Assembly: GCA_045221575.1 (NCBI GenBank)
Contig: JBGUWU010000013.1
Coordinates: forward strand, 1-64,000
Length of the DNA: 64,000 nucleotides
Source: Scybalousia_A sp045221575
GTDB taxonomy: Bacteria; Bacteroidota; Bacteroidia; Bacteroidales; P3
Direction: 5' to 3'
The notes under the pieces are model-generated. The model searched no databases. It was not told where the DNA came from and saw only the letters and a list, made by a program, of their open reading frames with translations. A program made the translations under genes and the position numbers. Shown piece by piece: positions 1 to 8,212 of this stretch (its first letter is position 1; each line of letters opens with the position of its first letter).

Positions 1-84
1 AACGAATAGCAAAGACTGCTAAATAGTTCCCTTTAAAACTATTTTCTATAACTTAGAATCACTGTATTATTTTTTGATTATAAG

Positions 85-215
85 GCAAAAAGACTTGGTT
101 TTAGTAAAAAAAGATCAACTCTTTTCTTAAAGAAGATCAACTCTTTTTTCACAAAGACTTGGTTTTTATAAACAAAAACGGCGTTTTCGTATTTAAAAAG
201 CTCGTTTTTGAACAA
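85..215. repeat. Family 2 degenerate module array
   Basis: Short AT-rich modules of about 14-16 bases recur: AAAGACTTGGTTTT near 90 and 153, AAGATCAACTCTTTT near 111 and 135, and ACGGCGTTTT near 179. The same words or their reverse complements fill spacers near 12930, 18750, 28840, 42540 and 57870. The function is unknown. Confidence 0.6.
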
Positions 216-229
216 AGAATGCCTTATCT

Positions 230-267
230 CCTTTTAGAAAAACTTGATTTCTAAAAGGCGGTTTTTT
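230..267 (+). terminator. Rho-independent terminator-like hairpin
   Basis: An 11-bp perfect stem (CCTTTTAGAAA with TTTCTAAAAGG) and a 7-base loop are followed by CGG and a run of six T. The gene it would terminate lies upstream of the window or is absent. Confidence 0.6.
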
Positions 268-448
268 ATTGTCATAATCAAAACTTTAATTTTCACAATA
301 AATCGACTCTATTTTTTACAAACAGACTTATATGCTATAAGAAAATCAGTGGTTCGTTTGCAAACTTTTTGTATTTGAAGTAATTTAGGTATAAAAGAAT
401 ATTGAAACTTTTTCTTTGCTTGTATAAATTAGCATTAATTTAAATACG

Positions 449-484
449 TTGTTGATACTCTAATTAAAAAAAGTAGTATTTTTG
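449..484 (+). promoter_or_regulatory. Bacteroidetes-type promoter for the ThiF-like gene
   Basis: The -7 box TATTTTTG lies at 477-484, with TTG-containing -33 sequence at 449-454. Transcription would start near 491, leaving a leader of under 10 bases before the ATG at 499. Confidence 0.55.
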
Positions 485-498
485 CAAAAAATTTGAAG

Positions 499-1218
499 AT
501 GATGTTATCAATAGAAGAGAAGGAAAGATATAATAGGCAAATACTTATTCCAAACTTTGGAGAAGTAGGACAAATGAAACTAAAGAATGCTAAGGTTTTA
601 GTTGTTGGCTTAGGTGGTCTTGGTAGTGTGGCAAGTGTTTATCTTGTTGCTGGAGGGATAGGCAAAGTAGGATTAATAGATAACGATACTGTAGCCATTC
701 ATAATCTACAAAGACAGGTGTTATATCGTGAAGATGAGGTAGGAAAAAGCAAAGCATTATCAGCAGAAAAAAGTTTAAAAAGGCTTAATAAAAATGTGGA
801 GATTATAGCATATAACTGTATGCTTACAAAAGATAATGCAGAAGAGATAATCAGAGATTATGACATAGTAATAGATTGTACTGATAACTATGCTACTCGT
901 TATCTTATTAATGACATATGTGTTAAATTAAAAAAGCCTTTTGTTTATGGAACCATAGGAGATACTAAAGGACAAATGGCAGTTTTTAATTATAAAGAAA
1001 ATGCCAAAACATATAGAGATTTATACCCTGAGCAAGCACGTCTAGAACAGCAGGGAAATATTAACAAAGGTGTTATGGGTGTGTTACCTTCTGTTATTGC
1101 TTCTTTGCAAGTCAATGAAGTAGTTAAGATGATAACAGGCATAGGAGAAGTGATGAAAGACACTCTGTTTTTGTTTGATTCCTTAACATTAGAGACAACA
1201 AAACTACATATCCAATAA
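499..1218 (+). CDS. ThiF/MoeB/HesA-family adenylyltransferase
   Basis: E1-like ATP-dependent activating enzyme of about 239 residues. In this family the enzyme adenylates the C-terminal glycine of a ubiquitin-fold sulfur carrier (ThiS, MoaD) for thiamine or molybdopterin synthesis. Visible are the nucleotide loop GLGGLG at residues 37-42, Asp61, the NLQRQ signature at 69-73 and DCTDN near 125. The paired CxxC zinc ligands of classical MoeB/ThiF are absent: where they are expected the protein reads YPEQARLEQQ. Which carrier it serves is unknown, since no thiS or moaD is nearby. I chose ATG 499 over a TTG six bases upstream because the promoter lies directly in front. A family 1 repeat starts three bases after the stop. 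Confidence 0.85.
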   Translation: MMLSIEEKERYNRQILIPNFGEVGQMKLKNAKVLVVGLGGLGSVASVYLVAGGIGKVGLIDNDTVAIHNLQRQVLYREDEVGKSKALSAEKSLKRLNKNVEIIAYNCMLTKDNAEEIIRDYDIVIDCTDNYATRYLINDICVKLKKPFVYGTIGDTKGQMAVFNYKENAKTYRDLYPEQARLEQQGNINKGVMGVLPSVIASLQVNEVVKMITGIGEVMKDTLFLFDSLTLETTKLHIQ

Positions 1219-1221
1219 CTA

Positions 1222-1409
1222 ATTAGAAATGAAAAATTAGAAATTCGTAATTATGCATAGCGACTAAAAGGTTTTTAAGCGTTAATCCACCAATTTCCTG
1301 CGGCAATTTGGCCGTCTTCTTCGAAGCCACCCCAATTACTAATTTCTCATTACTAATTTCTCATTAGATAAAATTTCTAATTAGATAAAAATTTCTAATT
1401 TCAAATTAA
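1222..1409 (+). repeat. Family 1 repeat, copy R1
   Basis: It has AT-rich ends of TTAGAAATTAG-type units, the second module (CATAGCGACTAAAAGG... GCGTTAATCC, 1256-1289) and one core (CAATTTGGCCGTC..., about 1302-1332). It starts three bases after the stop of the ThiF-like gene and ends just before the promoter of the GH3 gene. Confidence 0.85.
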
Positions 1410-1414
1410 AATAG

Positions 1415-1422
1415 TATCTTTG
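1415..1422 (+). promoter_or_regulatory. -7 box (TATCTTTG) for the GH3 gene
   Basis: A consensus TAnnTTTG box lies about 37 bases before the start codon and immediately after repeat R1. The -33 position falls in the AT-rich end of the repeat and shows no TTTG. Confidence 0.5.
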
Positions 1423-1458
1423 CGGGTTAATTAAACAAGATATAGAATTTATAGAAAT

Positions 1459-2946
1459 ATGCCATTCAATACTATCATAAGCAAGATAATGCTAATGCGT
1501 CTGCCTCAAATAGAGAACTTCATGAAGAACCCTCTTGATGTTCAGCATAAGGTGTTTCTCTCACTGATTGACTCCGCAAAAGATACTGTATATGGAAAAT
1601 TCTATGATTACAAATCTATAAAAAATGAGGAGCAGTTTAAACGCACACCTATCAACGACTACAACAGCCTATTGCCTTTCTTTGACAGGATAATGAAAGG
1701 AGAGCAAAACGTACTTTGGTCTTCTGATATTAAATGGTTCTCTAAATCAAGTGGCACTACATCTAACAAAAGCAAACTAATACCCGTAAGCAAAGAGAGT
1801 TTGGAGGATTGCCACTACAAAGGCGGTAAAGATATGCTTGCCTTATATTGTAATAATAATCCAGAAAGTAATATATTTTCAGGAGCTTCTCTTGCTTTGG
1901 GAGGTTCAAAACAAAATGATATTAGTAGTGTTTTTTGTGGCGATGTTTCTGCTATAATAATAGATAACCTTCCTTTCTGGGCTGAATGGTTTAGAGTTCC
2001 TAAGAAAGATATTGCTCTTATGCCTGAATGGGAAGAAAAACTACAAAGAATGATAGCAAGCGTTAGTGGAGAAAATGTAGTAAGTCTAAGTGGAGTGCCT
2101 TCGTGGATGCTTGTATTATTGAAAGGGGTTATGGAACATACAGGTATGAAAATAGAAAATGTATGGCCTAATCTTGAAGCATATTTTCATGGTGGTGTAA
2201 GTTTCCGTCCGTATGTTGAACAATTTATGAAGATTCTTCCTAAGAACATCAACTATATGGAAACATATAATGCAAGTGAAGGTTTCTTCGGCTTACAGGA
2301 TAGAAAAGACTCAGATTCTATGCTCTTGCTGTTGGATTATGGTATATACTATGAATTTATTCCTTTTGAAGACTTAGATAAAGAAGATAAAAGAGTGATA
2401 AACCTGCAAGAAGTGGAAATAGGCAAAAACTATGCTATGCTTATCAGTACTAATGGAGGTTTGTGGAGATACTTAATAGGTGATACTATCTGCTTTACTG
2501 AGAAATATCCTTATAGATTTAAAATAACAGGCAGAACTAAGAACTATATCAATCTATGTGGTGAAGAGGTTATTGTAGATAATTCAGACAAAGCTTTAGG
2601 TATTGCATGTAAAGCTACAGACGCTGAAATAAAAGACTACACAGGAGCACCTTTGCAAGATAAACTTTCAGGAGAAAACAGACATGAATGGATAGTAGAG
2701 TTTTCAATAAAACCTAATGATATAGATAAGTTCATAGATATTTTTGACAAAGCTCTACAAGATGTTAATTCTGACTATGAGGCTAAGAGATATAAAGACT
2801 TAGTATTAAAACGACCTGTTATCCATATTGCTAAAGATGATTTATTCTATCAATGGTTAAAGAGTAGGAATAAGCTTGGAGGACAACACAAGATACCTCG
2901 TTTATCCAATGATAGAACATTTATTGATGAACTATTGAAAATGTAA
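1459..2946 (+). CDS. GH3 auxin-responsive promoter family protein
   Basis: Member of the GH3 family (ANL adenylating superfamily), 495 residues, the usual length for bacterial GH3 proteins. Plant GH3 enzymes adenylate an acyl acid and join it to an amino acid; the substrate of the bacterial forms is not established. The ATP-binding serine/threonine loop SSGTT is at 97-101, and the YNASEGFFG motif, which matches the family's adenylate-binding region, is near 272. There is no signal peptide, so it should be cytoplasmic. It lies seven bases upstream of sufE and probably shares its mRNA. Confidence 0.9.
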   Translation: MPFNTIISKIMLMRLPQIENFMKNPLDVQHKVFLSLIDSAKDTVYGKFYDYKSIKNEEQFKRTPINDYNSLLPFFDRIMKGEQNVLWSSDIKWFSKSSGTTSNKSKLIPVSKESLEDCHYKGGKDMLALYCNNNPESNIFSGASLALGGSKQNDISSVFCGDVSAIIIDNLPFWAEWFRVPKKDIALMPEWEEKLQRMIASVSGENVVSLSGVPSWMLVLLKGVMEHTGMKIENVWPNLEAYFHGGVSFRPYVEQFMKILPKNINYMETYNASEGFFGLQDRKDSDSMLLLLDYGIYYEFIPFEDLDKEDKRVINLQEVEIGKNYAMLISTNGGLWRYLIGDTICFTEKYPYRFKITGRTKNYINLCGEEVIVDNSDKALGIACKATDAEIKDYTGAPLQDKLSGENRHEWIVEFSIKPNDIDKFIDIFDKALQDVNSDYEAKRYKDLVLKRPVIHIAKDDLFYQWLKSRNKLGGQHKIPRLSNDRTFIDELLKM

Positions 2947-2953
2947 TATAATT

Positions 2954-3370
2954 ATGACAATACAAGAGATTGAACAAGAGATCATAGAAGAGTTCGCAGT
3001 GTTTGATGATTGGATGGATAAGTATAACTACCTTATAGAGTTAGGAAGAGAGTGTCCTATCATTGAAGAGAAAGAAAAGAATGACAATAACTTAATAAAA
3101 GGCTGTCAGTCTAAGGTGTGGGTGTCTGCTAAAATGGACGGAGAAGTAATGGACATAAAAGCCGATAGTGATGCAGTAATAACTAAAGGAATAATAACCT
3201 TACTGCTTAGAGTTTTCAATCATCAAAAACCTCAAGATATTATAAATGCTGACATAAGTTTTATTGATACTATTGGATTAACTTCACACCTATCCCCTAC
3301 TCGCTCTAATGGACTAAATGCTATGATAAAGCAAATAAAACTATATGCAATGGCATTCAGTATTAATTAG
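2954..3370 (+). CDS. sufE: SufE family Fe-S cluster assembly protein
   Basis: SufE accepts persulfide sulfur from the cysteine desulfurase SufS and passes it to the SufBCD scaffold. At 138 residues it has the normal length. The sulfur-accepting cysteine is Cys51 in IKGCQSKVW, and the LSPTRSNGLNAM region near the C-terminus is typical. The desulfurase is not adjacent; sufD lies some 53 kb away. The last codon and stop (AAT TAG) are shared with the end of repeat R2. Confidence 0.93.
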   Translation: MTIQEIEQEIIEEFAVFDDWMDKYNYLIELGRECPIIEEKEKNDNNLIKGCQSKVWVSAKMDGEVMDIKADSDAVITKGIITLLLRVFNHQKPQDIINADISFIDTIGLTSHLSPTRSNGLNAMIKQIKLYAMAFSIN

Positions 3371-3491
3371 AAATTAGTAATGAGTAATGAGAAATTACAA
3401 ACAAGCCCCTGCTGACAATAACGCATAGCAACTAATTTTGTAAACGTTAATCAGTAATTTCTAATTTCTATTTTCAAATTTCAAATTAAAA
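3366..3491 (+). repeat. Family 1 repeat, copy R2 (second module, no core)
   Basis: AT-rich TTAGAAATTAG ends enclose a second module (CTGACAATAACGCATAGCAA through CGTTAATCAG, about 3411-3453). The 33-bp core is missing. It begins in the stop codon of sufE and ends nine bases before the next start codon. Confidence 0.8.
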
Positions 3492-3499
3492 TAAAGGTT

Positions 3500-3814
3500 A
3501 TGGACGAGAAAGAAATATTAAAAGATAGAATAATACAAACCATAAAGACTATATATGATCCAGAGATACCGGTAAATATATGGGATATGGGACTTATCTA
3601 TAAGATAGATATAGATGATAACTACTTTGTTTTAATAGAAATGACTCTTACTGCTCCAAACTGTCCTGAAGCAGAAAGCTTGCCTTTGGAAGTAGAAGAA
3701 AAAGTAAAACAAGTAGATGGTGTAAAGAACTTACAAGTTAAATTAGTTTTTGAACCAGAATGGGATATAAGAAAACTAAGCGATGAAGCAAAATTGGAAC
3801 TCGGTCTTTTATAG
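3500..3814 (+). CDS. MIP18/DUF59 family Fe-S assembly protein (SufT-like)
   Basis: A small 104-residue protein of the DUF59/MIP18 family, linked to Fe-S cluster maturation (SufT, PaaD and eukaryotic Cia2 belong here). The signature DPEIPVN is at 20-26 and the conserved cysteine is Cys55 in TAPNCPEAESLP. Its position close after sufE supports a Fe-S role. The 3' end overlaps the next gene by 32 bases in another frame. Confidence 0.88.
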   Translation: MDEKEILKDRIIQTIKTIYDPEIPVNIWDMGLIYKIDIDDNYFVLIEMTLTAPNCPEAESLPLEVEEKVKQVDGVKNLQVKLVFEPEWDIRKLSDEAKLELGLL

Positions 3815-4916
3815 ACTTCATAAAAAAAGATATAGTCAATCTACATCTTCTATAAACCCAGATAGAGTTGTTTGGCTAAAACTAAGAAAGAATCCTTTAG
3901 CTATTGTAGCTATGTGCATTATTGGTGTGTTTATCGCTATTGCTATATTAGGTTATTGGATTACTCCAGATAAGACTCCTTTTGCTAATGAACAACACTT
4001 AGAAATAGCGGTAAAAAAGCCAGGCTTTAAGGTAAATTTTCTTCATATCTATGATAAAGAACCTATAAGGCAAAATATATTTAAAACTATGCTATTTGGC
4101 AAACCTTCTTCTACTACTAACATACCTATTTACACATATCAACAAACAGATAAAGGTCTACAATATGAAGTATATACAGGAGATAATCCTAATGATGGAG
4201 AAATAAAAACATTAGATAAGCAAACTAAATATAAGATAAGTACTCGTTCTTATCCATTGGGAACAGACAGATATGGACGTTGTTTGCTTTCTCAACTTAT
4301 GATAGGCACAAGAGTATCTCTTTCTGTTGGATTTATTGCTATTATAATTGCTGTGTTAATAGGTATTACCTTAGGTTCTTTAGCAGGATATTATGGAGGC
4401 AAGATAGACGCAATAATAATGTGGATCATCAATGTTGTGTGGTCTATTCCTACTATACTTTTAGTTATTGCTATTACATTTGCTTTAGGTAAAGGATTTT
4501 GGCAAATATTTGTTGCAGTAGGATTAACAATGTGGGTGGATATAGCACGTATGGTAAGAGGTCAGGTAATGTCCCTAAAAGAAAAAGAATTTGTTATGGC
4601 TGGTAAGGTCTTAGGGTTTTCAGATTCAAGAATTATATTAAGACATATATTACCTAATGTTGTTGGAGCTTTAACAGTAGTTATCACTTCAAACTTCGCT
4701 ACTGCTATATTACAAGAAGCAGGCTTAAGTTTTCTTGGTTTAGGTGTTCAACCTCCTATGCCATCTTGGGGAAGTATGATAAAGGAAAATTACGGATATA
4801 TTATACTTGATGCTGCTTATATGGCTATTACTCCAGGTATTGCTATAATGCTATTGGTTCTATCTTTTTTTATGCTTGGTAACGCTCTAAGACAAGCTAT
4901 GAATGTTAAAAGTTAA
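3783..4916 (+). CDS. ABC transporter permease, DppC/OppC type
   Basis: Inner-membrane permease of the oligopeptide/dipeptide/nickel ABC family, 377 residues. One membrane segment (about 40-60) is followed by an unusually long extracytoplasmic stretch of about 110 residues, then five or so segments from about 177. The EAA loop (MAGKVLGFSDSRIILRHILPN, split at the ABC contact) and the C-terminal GLGVQPPMPSWGSMI motif are typical of OppC/DppC. No partner permease, ATPase or binding protein is nearby, so the substrate cannot be inferred. The start overlaps the previous gene by 32 bases; ATG 3783 is the first ATG in frame and keeps the cytoplasmic N-terminus. Confidence 0.88.
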   Translation: MKQNWNSVFYRLHKKRYSQSTSSINPDRVVWLKLRKNPLAIVAMCIIGVFIAIAILGYWITPDKTPFANEQHLEIAVKKPGFKVNFLHIYDKEPIRQNIFKTMLFGKPSSTTNIPIYTYQQTDKGLQYEVYTGDNPNDGEIKTLDKQTKYKISTRSYPLGTDRYGRCLLSQLMIGTRVSLSVGFIAIIIAVLIGITLGSLAGYYGGKIDAIIMWIINVVWSIPTILLVIAITFALGKGFWQIFVAVGLTMWVDIARMVRGQVMSLKEKEFVMAGKVLGFSDSRIILRHILPNVVGALTVVITSNFATAILQEAGLSFLGLGVQPPMPSWGSMIKENYGYIILDAAYMAITPGIAIMLLVLSFFMLGNALRQAMNVKS

Positions 4917-4967
4917 TAAAAATAAGTTTGGCGTAAATACACATAATCTCGAAAAAAGAACATAACT

Positions 4968-4998
4968 TTTGTTAATTAAAAAATAAATTCTATCTTTG
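4968..4998 (+). promoter_or_regulatory. Promoter for the poly-Asp lipoprotein gene
   Basis: TTTG at 4968-4971 and TATCTTTG at 4991-4998 are separated by 19 bases, a textbook Bacteroidetes promoter. The start should lie near 5005, giving a leader of about 37 bases. Confidence 0.75.
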
Positions 4999-5041
4999 CG
5001 ACAATGAATTAACTTTATTTATAAATTAAAAATTTAAGACA

Positions 5042-5554
5042 ATGAAAAATTTTTTTTCAATTCTAATGCTCGCAATGTTTGCGATGTGTGCAACAGTCAT
5101 AGTAGCATGCGATGATGACGATGATGACAACAACGGCGGTAACAACGTTATTAAAGAAGCTGCTGCTAATACATTAGTGCTTAATGGTAAAGTATATCAG
5201 ATAACAGGCCATTATGAGATGGGTGGCGACCGTACTTATGCAAGCGCTGAAACCATAGAACTTGATGGCAACGGCGACCCACTTTATACTATTATTGCTG
5301 ACGTGGAAGGTTATACACTAAACCAAACCTACACATTCCCTGATATACCTATGCAAGGAGGAGTCTTTTGGTGTATTCACGATGCTAACTGGGATTTTCA
5401 AATAGGTCCTGAACTTGAAAAAGGTTCAATGACTATCGGTCGTACCGATAATCTTTTCACTTACAAAGTCAGTGGTAAGATAGGAAACCAAACAGTAGCA
5501 TTCCATATCAGCGTACCCGCTTCAGAATGGGAAGATTTAGGCTATAGAAAATAG
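5042..5554 (+). CDS. Surface lipoprotein candidate with poly-Asp export signal
   Basis: Unrecognised 170-residue protein. A signal peptide ends in a lipobox (VIVAC, Cys23) followed directly by six aspartates and DNNGGNN. An acidic run just after the lipidated cysteine resembles the lipoprotein export signal that sends Bacteroidetes lipoproteins to the cell surface. The mature part looks beta-rich with no domain I recognise. It is monocistronic, with its own promoter and terminator. The coding sequence looks richer in G+C than its neighbours, which could mean recent acquisition or strong expression. Confidence 0.75.
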   Translation: MKNFFSILMLAMFAMCATVIVACDDDDDDNNGGNNVIKEAAANTLVLNGKVYQITGHYEMGGDRTYASAETIELDGNGDPLYTIIADVEGYTLNQTYTFPDIPMQGGVFWCIHDANWDFQIGPELEKGSMTIGRTDNLFTYKVSGKIGNQTVAFHISVPASEWEDLGYRK

Positions 5555-5568
5555 AGCACATAAATATG

Positions 5569-5595
5569 GGGGCAGATATTTACCTGTCCCTTTTT
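5569..5595 (+). terminator. Terminator after the poly-Asp lipoprotein gene
   Basis: A 7-bp stem (GGGGCAG with CTGTCCC, one G-T pair) and an 8-base loop are followed directly by five T. Confidence 0.65.
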
Positions 5596-5738
5596 CTTTA
5601 CCTTTACTTGTTGCTATTTCTGTTCTTTCTTTGTTTTCATTTAATACTACCAAAGGCTCAATTATTACAACTTAATTGAATCAATATTTTTGCTTCCATC
5701 TATAAAAAACAATGAATTTAAATTTAAAGTCATTTTTT

Positions 5739-5769
5739 TTTGTTAAATGGATAAAAGTTTGTATTTTTG
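5739..5769 (+). promoter_or_regulatory. Promoter of the bamD-rpoZ-coaBC operon
   Basis: TTTG at 5739-5742 and TATTTTTG at 5762-5769 are 19 bases apart. The expected start near 5776 lies downstream of an in-frame upstream ATG (5712), so it fixes the bamD start at 5793. Confidence 0.75.
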
Positions 5770-5792
5770 CAACTCTTTATATTAGGATAATA

Positions 5793-6629
5793 ATGAACAG
5801 ATTATTTAGTAATACACAGCATAGTATTTTGAGAAAAATAGCCTTGGTTATACTTTTATGCATAGTGCTATCTTCTTGTACTTCTAAGCATAGAAAACTT
5901 CTTCAAAGTAATGATAATGAAGCTAAATACGAAGCAGCAGTAAAAGCTTACGAACAAGGTGATTACTATCATGCAGATCAATTATTTGAAAATCTTTTGT
6001 TTTATTTTCGTGGTAAAGATAAAGCTGAAGATGTAAATATGTATTATGGTAAAAGTCTTATGGGTAATAAAGATTATTACTCTGCAGGCTATCAATTTGA
6101 AAATTTTGTACGTTGGTTTCCTTACTCTCCTAAAGCAGAAGAAGCATTGTTTCTTTCTGCATATTGTAAATATATGGAATCTCCTGATTTCTATTTAGAC
6201 CAAACTATAACTAAAGAGTCTATGAAAGCTTTCCAAGACTATGTAGATAAATATCCTGAATCTCCACGAGTTAATGAGGCTAACAAATACTTAGATGAAC
6301 TTCGATTAAAACTTATTAAAAAAGATTATACAACAGCATATAACTACTATAAAGTTGAACAATATCAAGCAGCACATGTCGCTCTTTCTAACTTTATAGC
6401 AAAATATTCAGACCAAACACAGTATCGTCAAGATGCAATGTATTATATTGTTCTTGCAGATTATTACTATGCTAAAGGAAGTGTTCCTGAAAAACAAAGA
6501 GAAAGATGGAATACTATGATTTTAGATTATGAAAGATATGCTGCATTATTTGAGAACTTTACTGATAAAAAGAAAGTAGAGGACTTAAAAGAGAAATACG
6601 AATTTGCAAAAAAACAGATAGAAAATTAA
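5793..6629 (+). CDS. bamD: Outer membrane assembly lipoprotein BamD
   Basis: BamD is the TPR-repeat lipoprotein of the beta-barrel assembly machine, on the periplasmic face of the outer membrane. From ATG 5793 it has 278 residues, with a signal peptide and lipobox LSSC (Cys29), then tandem TPR-like helices rich in Tyr (KAYEQGDYYHADQLFE, GKSLMGNKDYYSAGYQFE). The frame is open from an ATG at 5712, but the promoter lies between the two ATGs and only the downstream start gives a normal signal peptide. It is first in an operon with rpoZ, coaBC and a porD-like gene, a conserved Bacteroidetes order. Confidence 0.88.
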   Translation: MNRLFSNTQHSILRKIALVILLCIVLSSCTSKHRKLLQSNDNEAKYEAAVKAYEQGDYYHADQLFENLLFYFRGKDKAEDVNMYYGKSLMGNKDYYSAGYQFENFVRWFPYSPKAEEALFLSAYCKYMESPDFYLDQTITKESMKAFQDYVDKYPESPRVNEANKYLDELRLKLIKKDYTTAYNYYKVEQYQAAHVALSNFIAKYSDQTQYRQDAMYYIVLADYYYAKGSVPEKQRERWNTMILDYERYAALFENFTDKKKVEDLKEKYEFAKKQIEN

Positions 6630-6644
6630 AATATTTTAATAGTA

Positions 6645-7007
6645 ATGGATTACAAAAAAACAACAGCTGACACAAGCATTAAAACAAGAGATATTAATAA
6701 TTTTGATGAGCTAACAACTAACGTTTATGAAACAGTAGCAATGCTTTCTAAACGTTCTGATCAAATAGCAAGTGAATTAAAACAAGAGTTATACAAGAAG
6801 ATTGAAGACTTTGCTATTAAGGATAATTCATTGGAAGATACTTTTGAAAATAAAGAACAAATAGAAGTATCTCGTTTCTATGAGCGTTTGCCTAAACCTT
6901 ATCTTATTGCTATAAAAGAGTATTTAGATAAAGAATTACTATATAGAAACGATACTCTTGGTCATGGTAATATGGAAAAACCAGAGAAAGAAGTAGTAAC
7001 TGAATAA
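6645..7007 (+). CDS. rpoZ: RNA polymerase omega subunit, Bacteroidetes type
   Basis: A 120-residue Rpb6/omega-family protein that helps assemble RNA polymerase. It shows the typical Bacteroidetes pattern: N-terminal MDYKKT, NVYETVAMLSKRSDQIA at about 26-42, then EQIEVSRFYERLPKP near 73-87. It sits between bamD and coaBC as in relatives, 15 bases after the bamD stop. No abnormality seen. Confidence 0.9.
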   Translation: MDYKKTTADTSIKTRDINNFDELTTNVYETVAMLSKRSDQIASELKQELYKKIEDFAIKDNSLEDTFENKEQIEVSRFYERLPKPYLIAIKEYLDKELLYRNDTLGHGNMEKPEKEVVTE

Positions 7008-7018
7008 GATCAACCACT

Positions 7019-8209
7019 ATGATAGGCAAGAGAATTTTATTAGGGGTTAGTGGAGGCATAGCTGCCTACAAAATACCTATGCTTGTTCGCTTGCTTACCA
7101 AAGAAGGAAATGAAGTAAAGATTGTTGCAAGTAACAGTGCGTTAAACTTTGTTTCTGAATTAACATTACAAACTCTTTCCAAGCACAGAGTATATACGAA
7201 CATGTTCCTGCCTTATGAAGAAAACACAACGGAACATATTTCTTTATCTGAATGGGCTGATGTTTTTATTGTAGCACCAGCCACTGCTGACATCATTGGT
7301 AAGTATGCTAACGGTATTGCTGATGATACTCTTTCTACTGTGTTATTAGCTTTTGAGAAAAAAGTTTTCTTTGCTCCTGCTATGAATACTGCTATGTATA
7401 ATAATCCAGCGGTAAGAAATAATCTTAACATCTTATCAAATAGAGGTATTGAAATAATAGAAGGAGAAGAAGGAGAACTTGCTTGTGGTAGCGTTGGTAA
7501 GGGAAGAATGGCTGAAGTAGAACAGATATATAAACATATAAATAACTACTTTACAGAGAAAGAAGATTTAAAAGATAAGACTTTTCTTGTTACTGCAGGC
7601 CCTACTGTAGAGCAGATTGATAGCGTTAGATATATCTCCAATAACTCTTCCGGTAAAATGGGATATGCTATAGCAGAAGAAATACTACAACGAGGCGGAA
7701 AAGTTAATTTGATTAGTGGCCCTGTTAGCGTAACAATAGAAGAGAATAACAATCTAAACCTTATAAATGTTAAGTCTGCTCAACAAATGTATAAAGCAAG
7801 TATGCAGGAGTTTAAAAATAGTGATGTAGCTATATGTTCTGCTGCTGTTGCAGACTATACTCCTAAGCAAGTATTCTCTGGTAAAATGAAGAAAAAAGAA
7901 CAATCTCTTACCATAGAACTTGAACCAACAAAAGATATACTCAAAACTCTTGGACAAAATAAAGGAGAAAAAATAGTTGTAGGTTTTGCTCTTGAAAGCA
8001 GTAATGAGATAGAGAATGCAAAAAAGAAACTATCTTCTAAGAACTTAGACTTTATTGTTTTAAACTCATTGAATGATAAAGGTGCAGGCTTTGAATATGC
8101 TACTAATAAAGTAACTCTAATAGATAAAGACACCATAACACCTCTACCATTGAAGACTAAAAAAGAAGTAGCTAAAGATATTATCAACAAAATAGTTACA
8201 CTGTTTTAA
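7019..8209 (+). CDS. coaBC: Bifunctional CoaBC (phosphopantothenoylcysteine decarboxylase/synthase)
   Basis: Two steps of coenzyme A synthesis: joining cysteine to phosphopantothenate (CoaB) and decarboxylating the product with FMN (CoaC). At 396 residues it has the normal fused length. The N-terminal flavoprotein half has SGGIAAYK at 11-18, the catalytic His73 in EHISL, PAMNTAMY at 120-127 and the active-site Cys156 in ACGSVGKGRM. The synthase half starts near 182 with VTAGPTVEQID and carries AAVADYTPKQ. Eleven bases separate it from rpoZ and three from the next gene. Confidence 0.96.
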   Translation: MIGKRILLGVSGGIAAYKIPMLVRLLTKEGNEVKIVASNSALNFVSELTLQTLSKHRVYTNMFLPYEENTTEHISLSEWADVFIVAPATADIIGKYANGIADDTLSTVLLAFEKKVFFAPAMNTAMYNNPAVRNNLNILSNRGIEIIEGEEGELACGSVGKGRMAEVEQIYKHINNYFTEKEDLKDKTFLVTAGPTVEQIDSVRYISNNSSGKMGYAIAEEILQRGGKVNLISGPVSVTIEENNNLNLINVKSAQQMYKASMQEFKNSDVAICSAAVADYTPKQVFSGKMKKKEQSLTIELEPTKDILKTLGQNKGEKIVVGFALESSNEIENAKKKLSSKNLDFIVLNSLNDKGAGFEYATNKVTLIDKDTITPLPLKTKKEVAKDIINKIVTLF

Positions 8210-8212
8210 ACT

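Larger units (their letters stand above)
1..498. other. Gene-free leader region with family 2 repeats
   Basis: No coding frame is supported here. The stretch holds family 2 modules at about 85-215 (two AAAGACTTGGTTTT-like units, two AAGATCAACTCTTTT units, one AACGGCGTTTT unit), a terminator-like hairpin at 230-267, and the promoter of the following gene. The gene upstream of the window is not visible. Confidence 0.7.

Noticed and set aside
5712..5792. Upstream ATG start for bamD
   Set aside because: A good promoter lies downstream of this ATG, and the extra residues would precede and spoil the lipoprotein signal peptide.
7213..8190. Several long open frames on the strand opposite coaBC
   Set aside because: The coaBC reading is unmistakable along its whole length. 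The opposite frames have no family similarity and are composition shadows; the same holds for frames opposite leuS, ftsH and the S9 peptidase gene.
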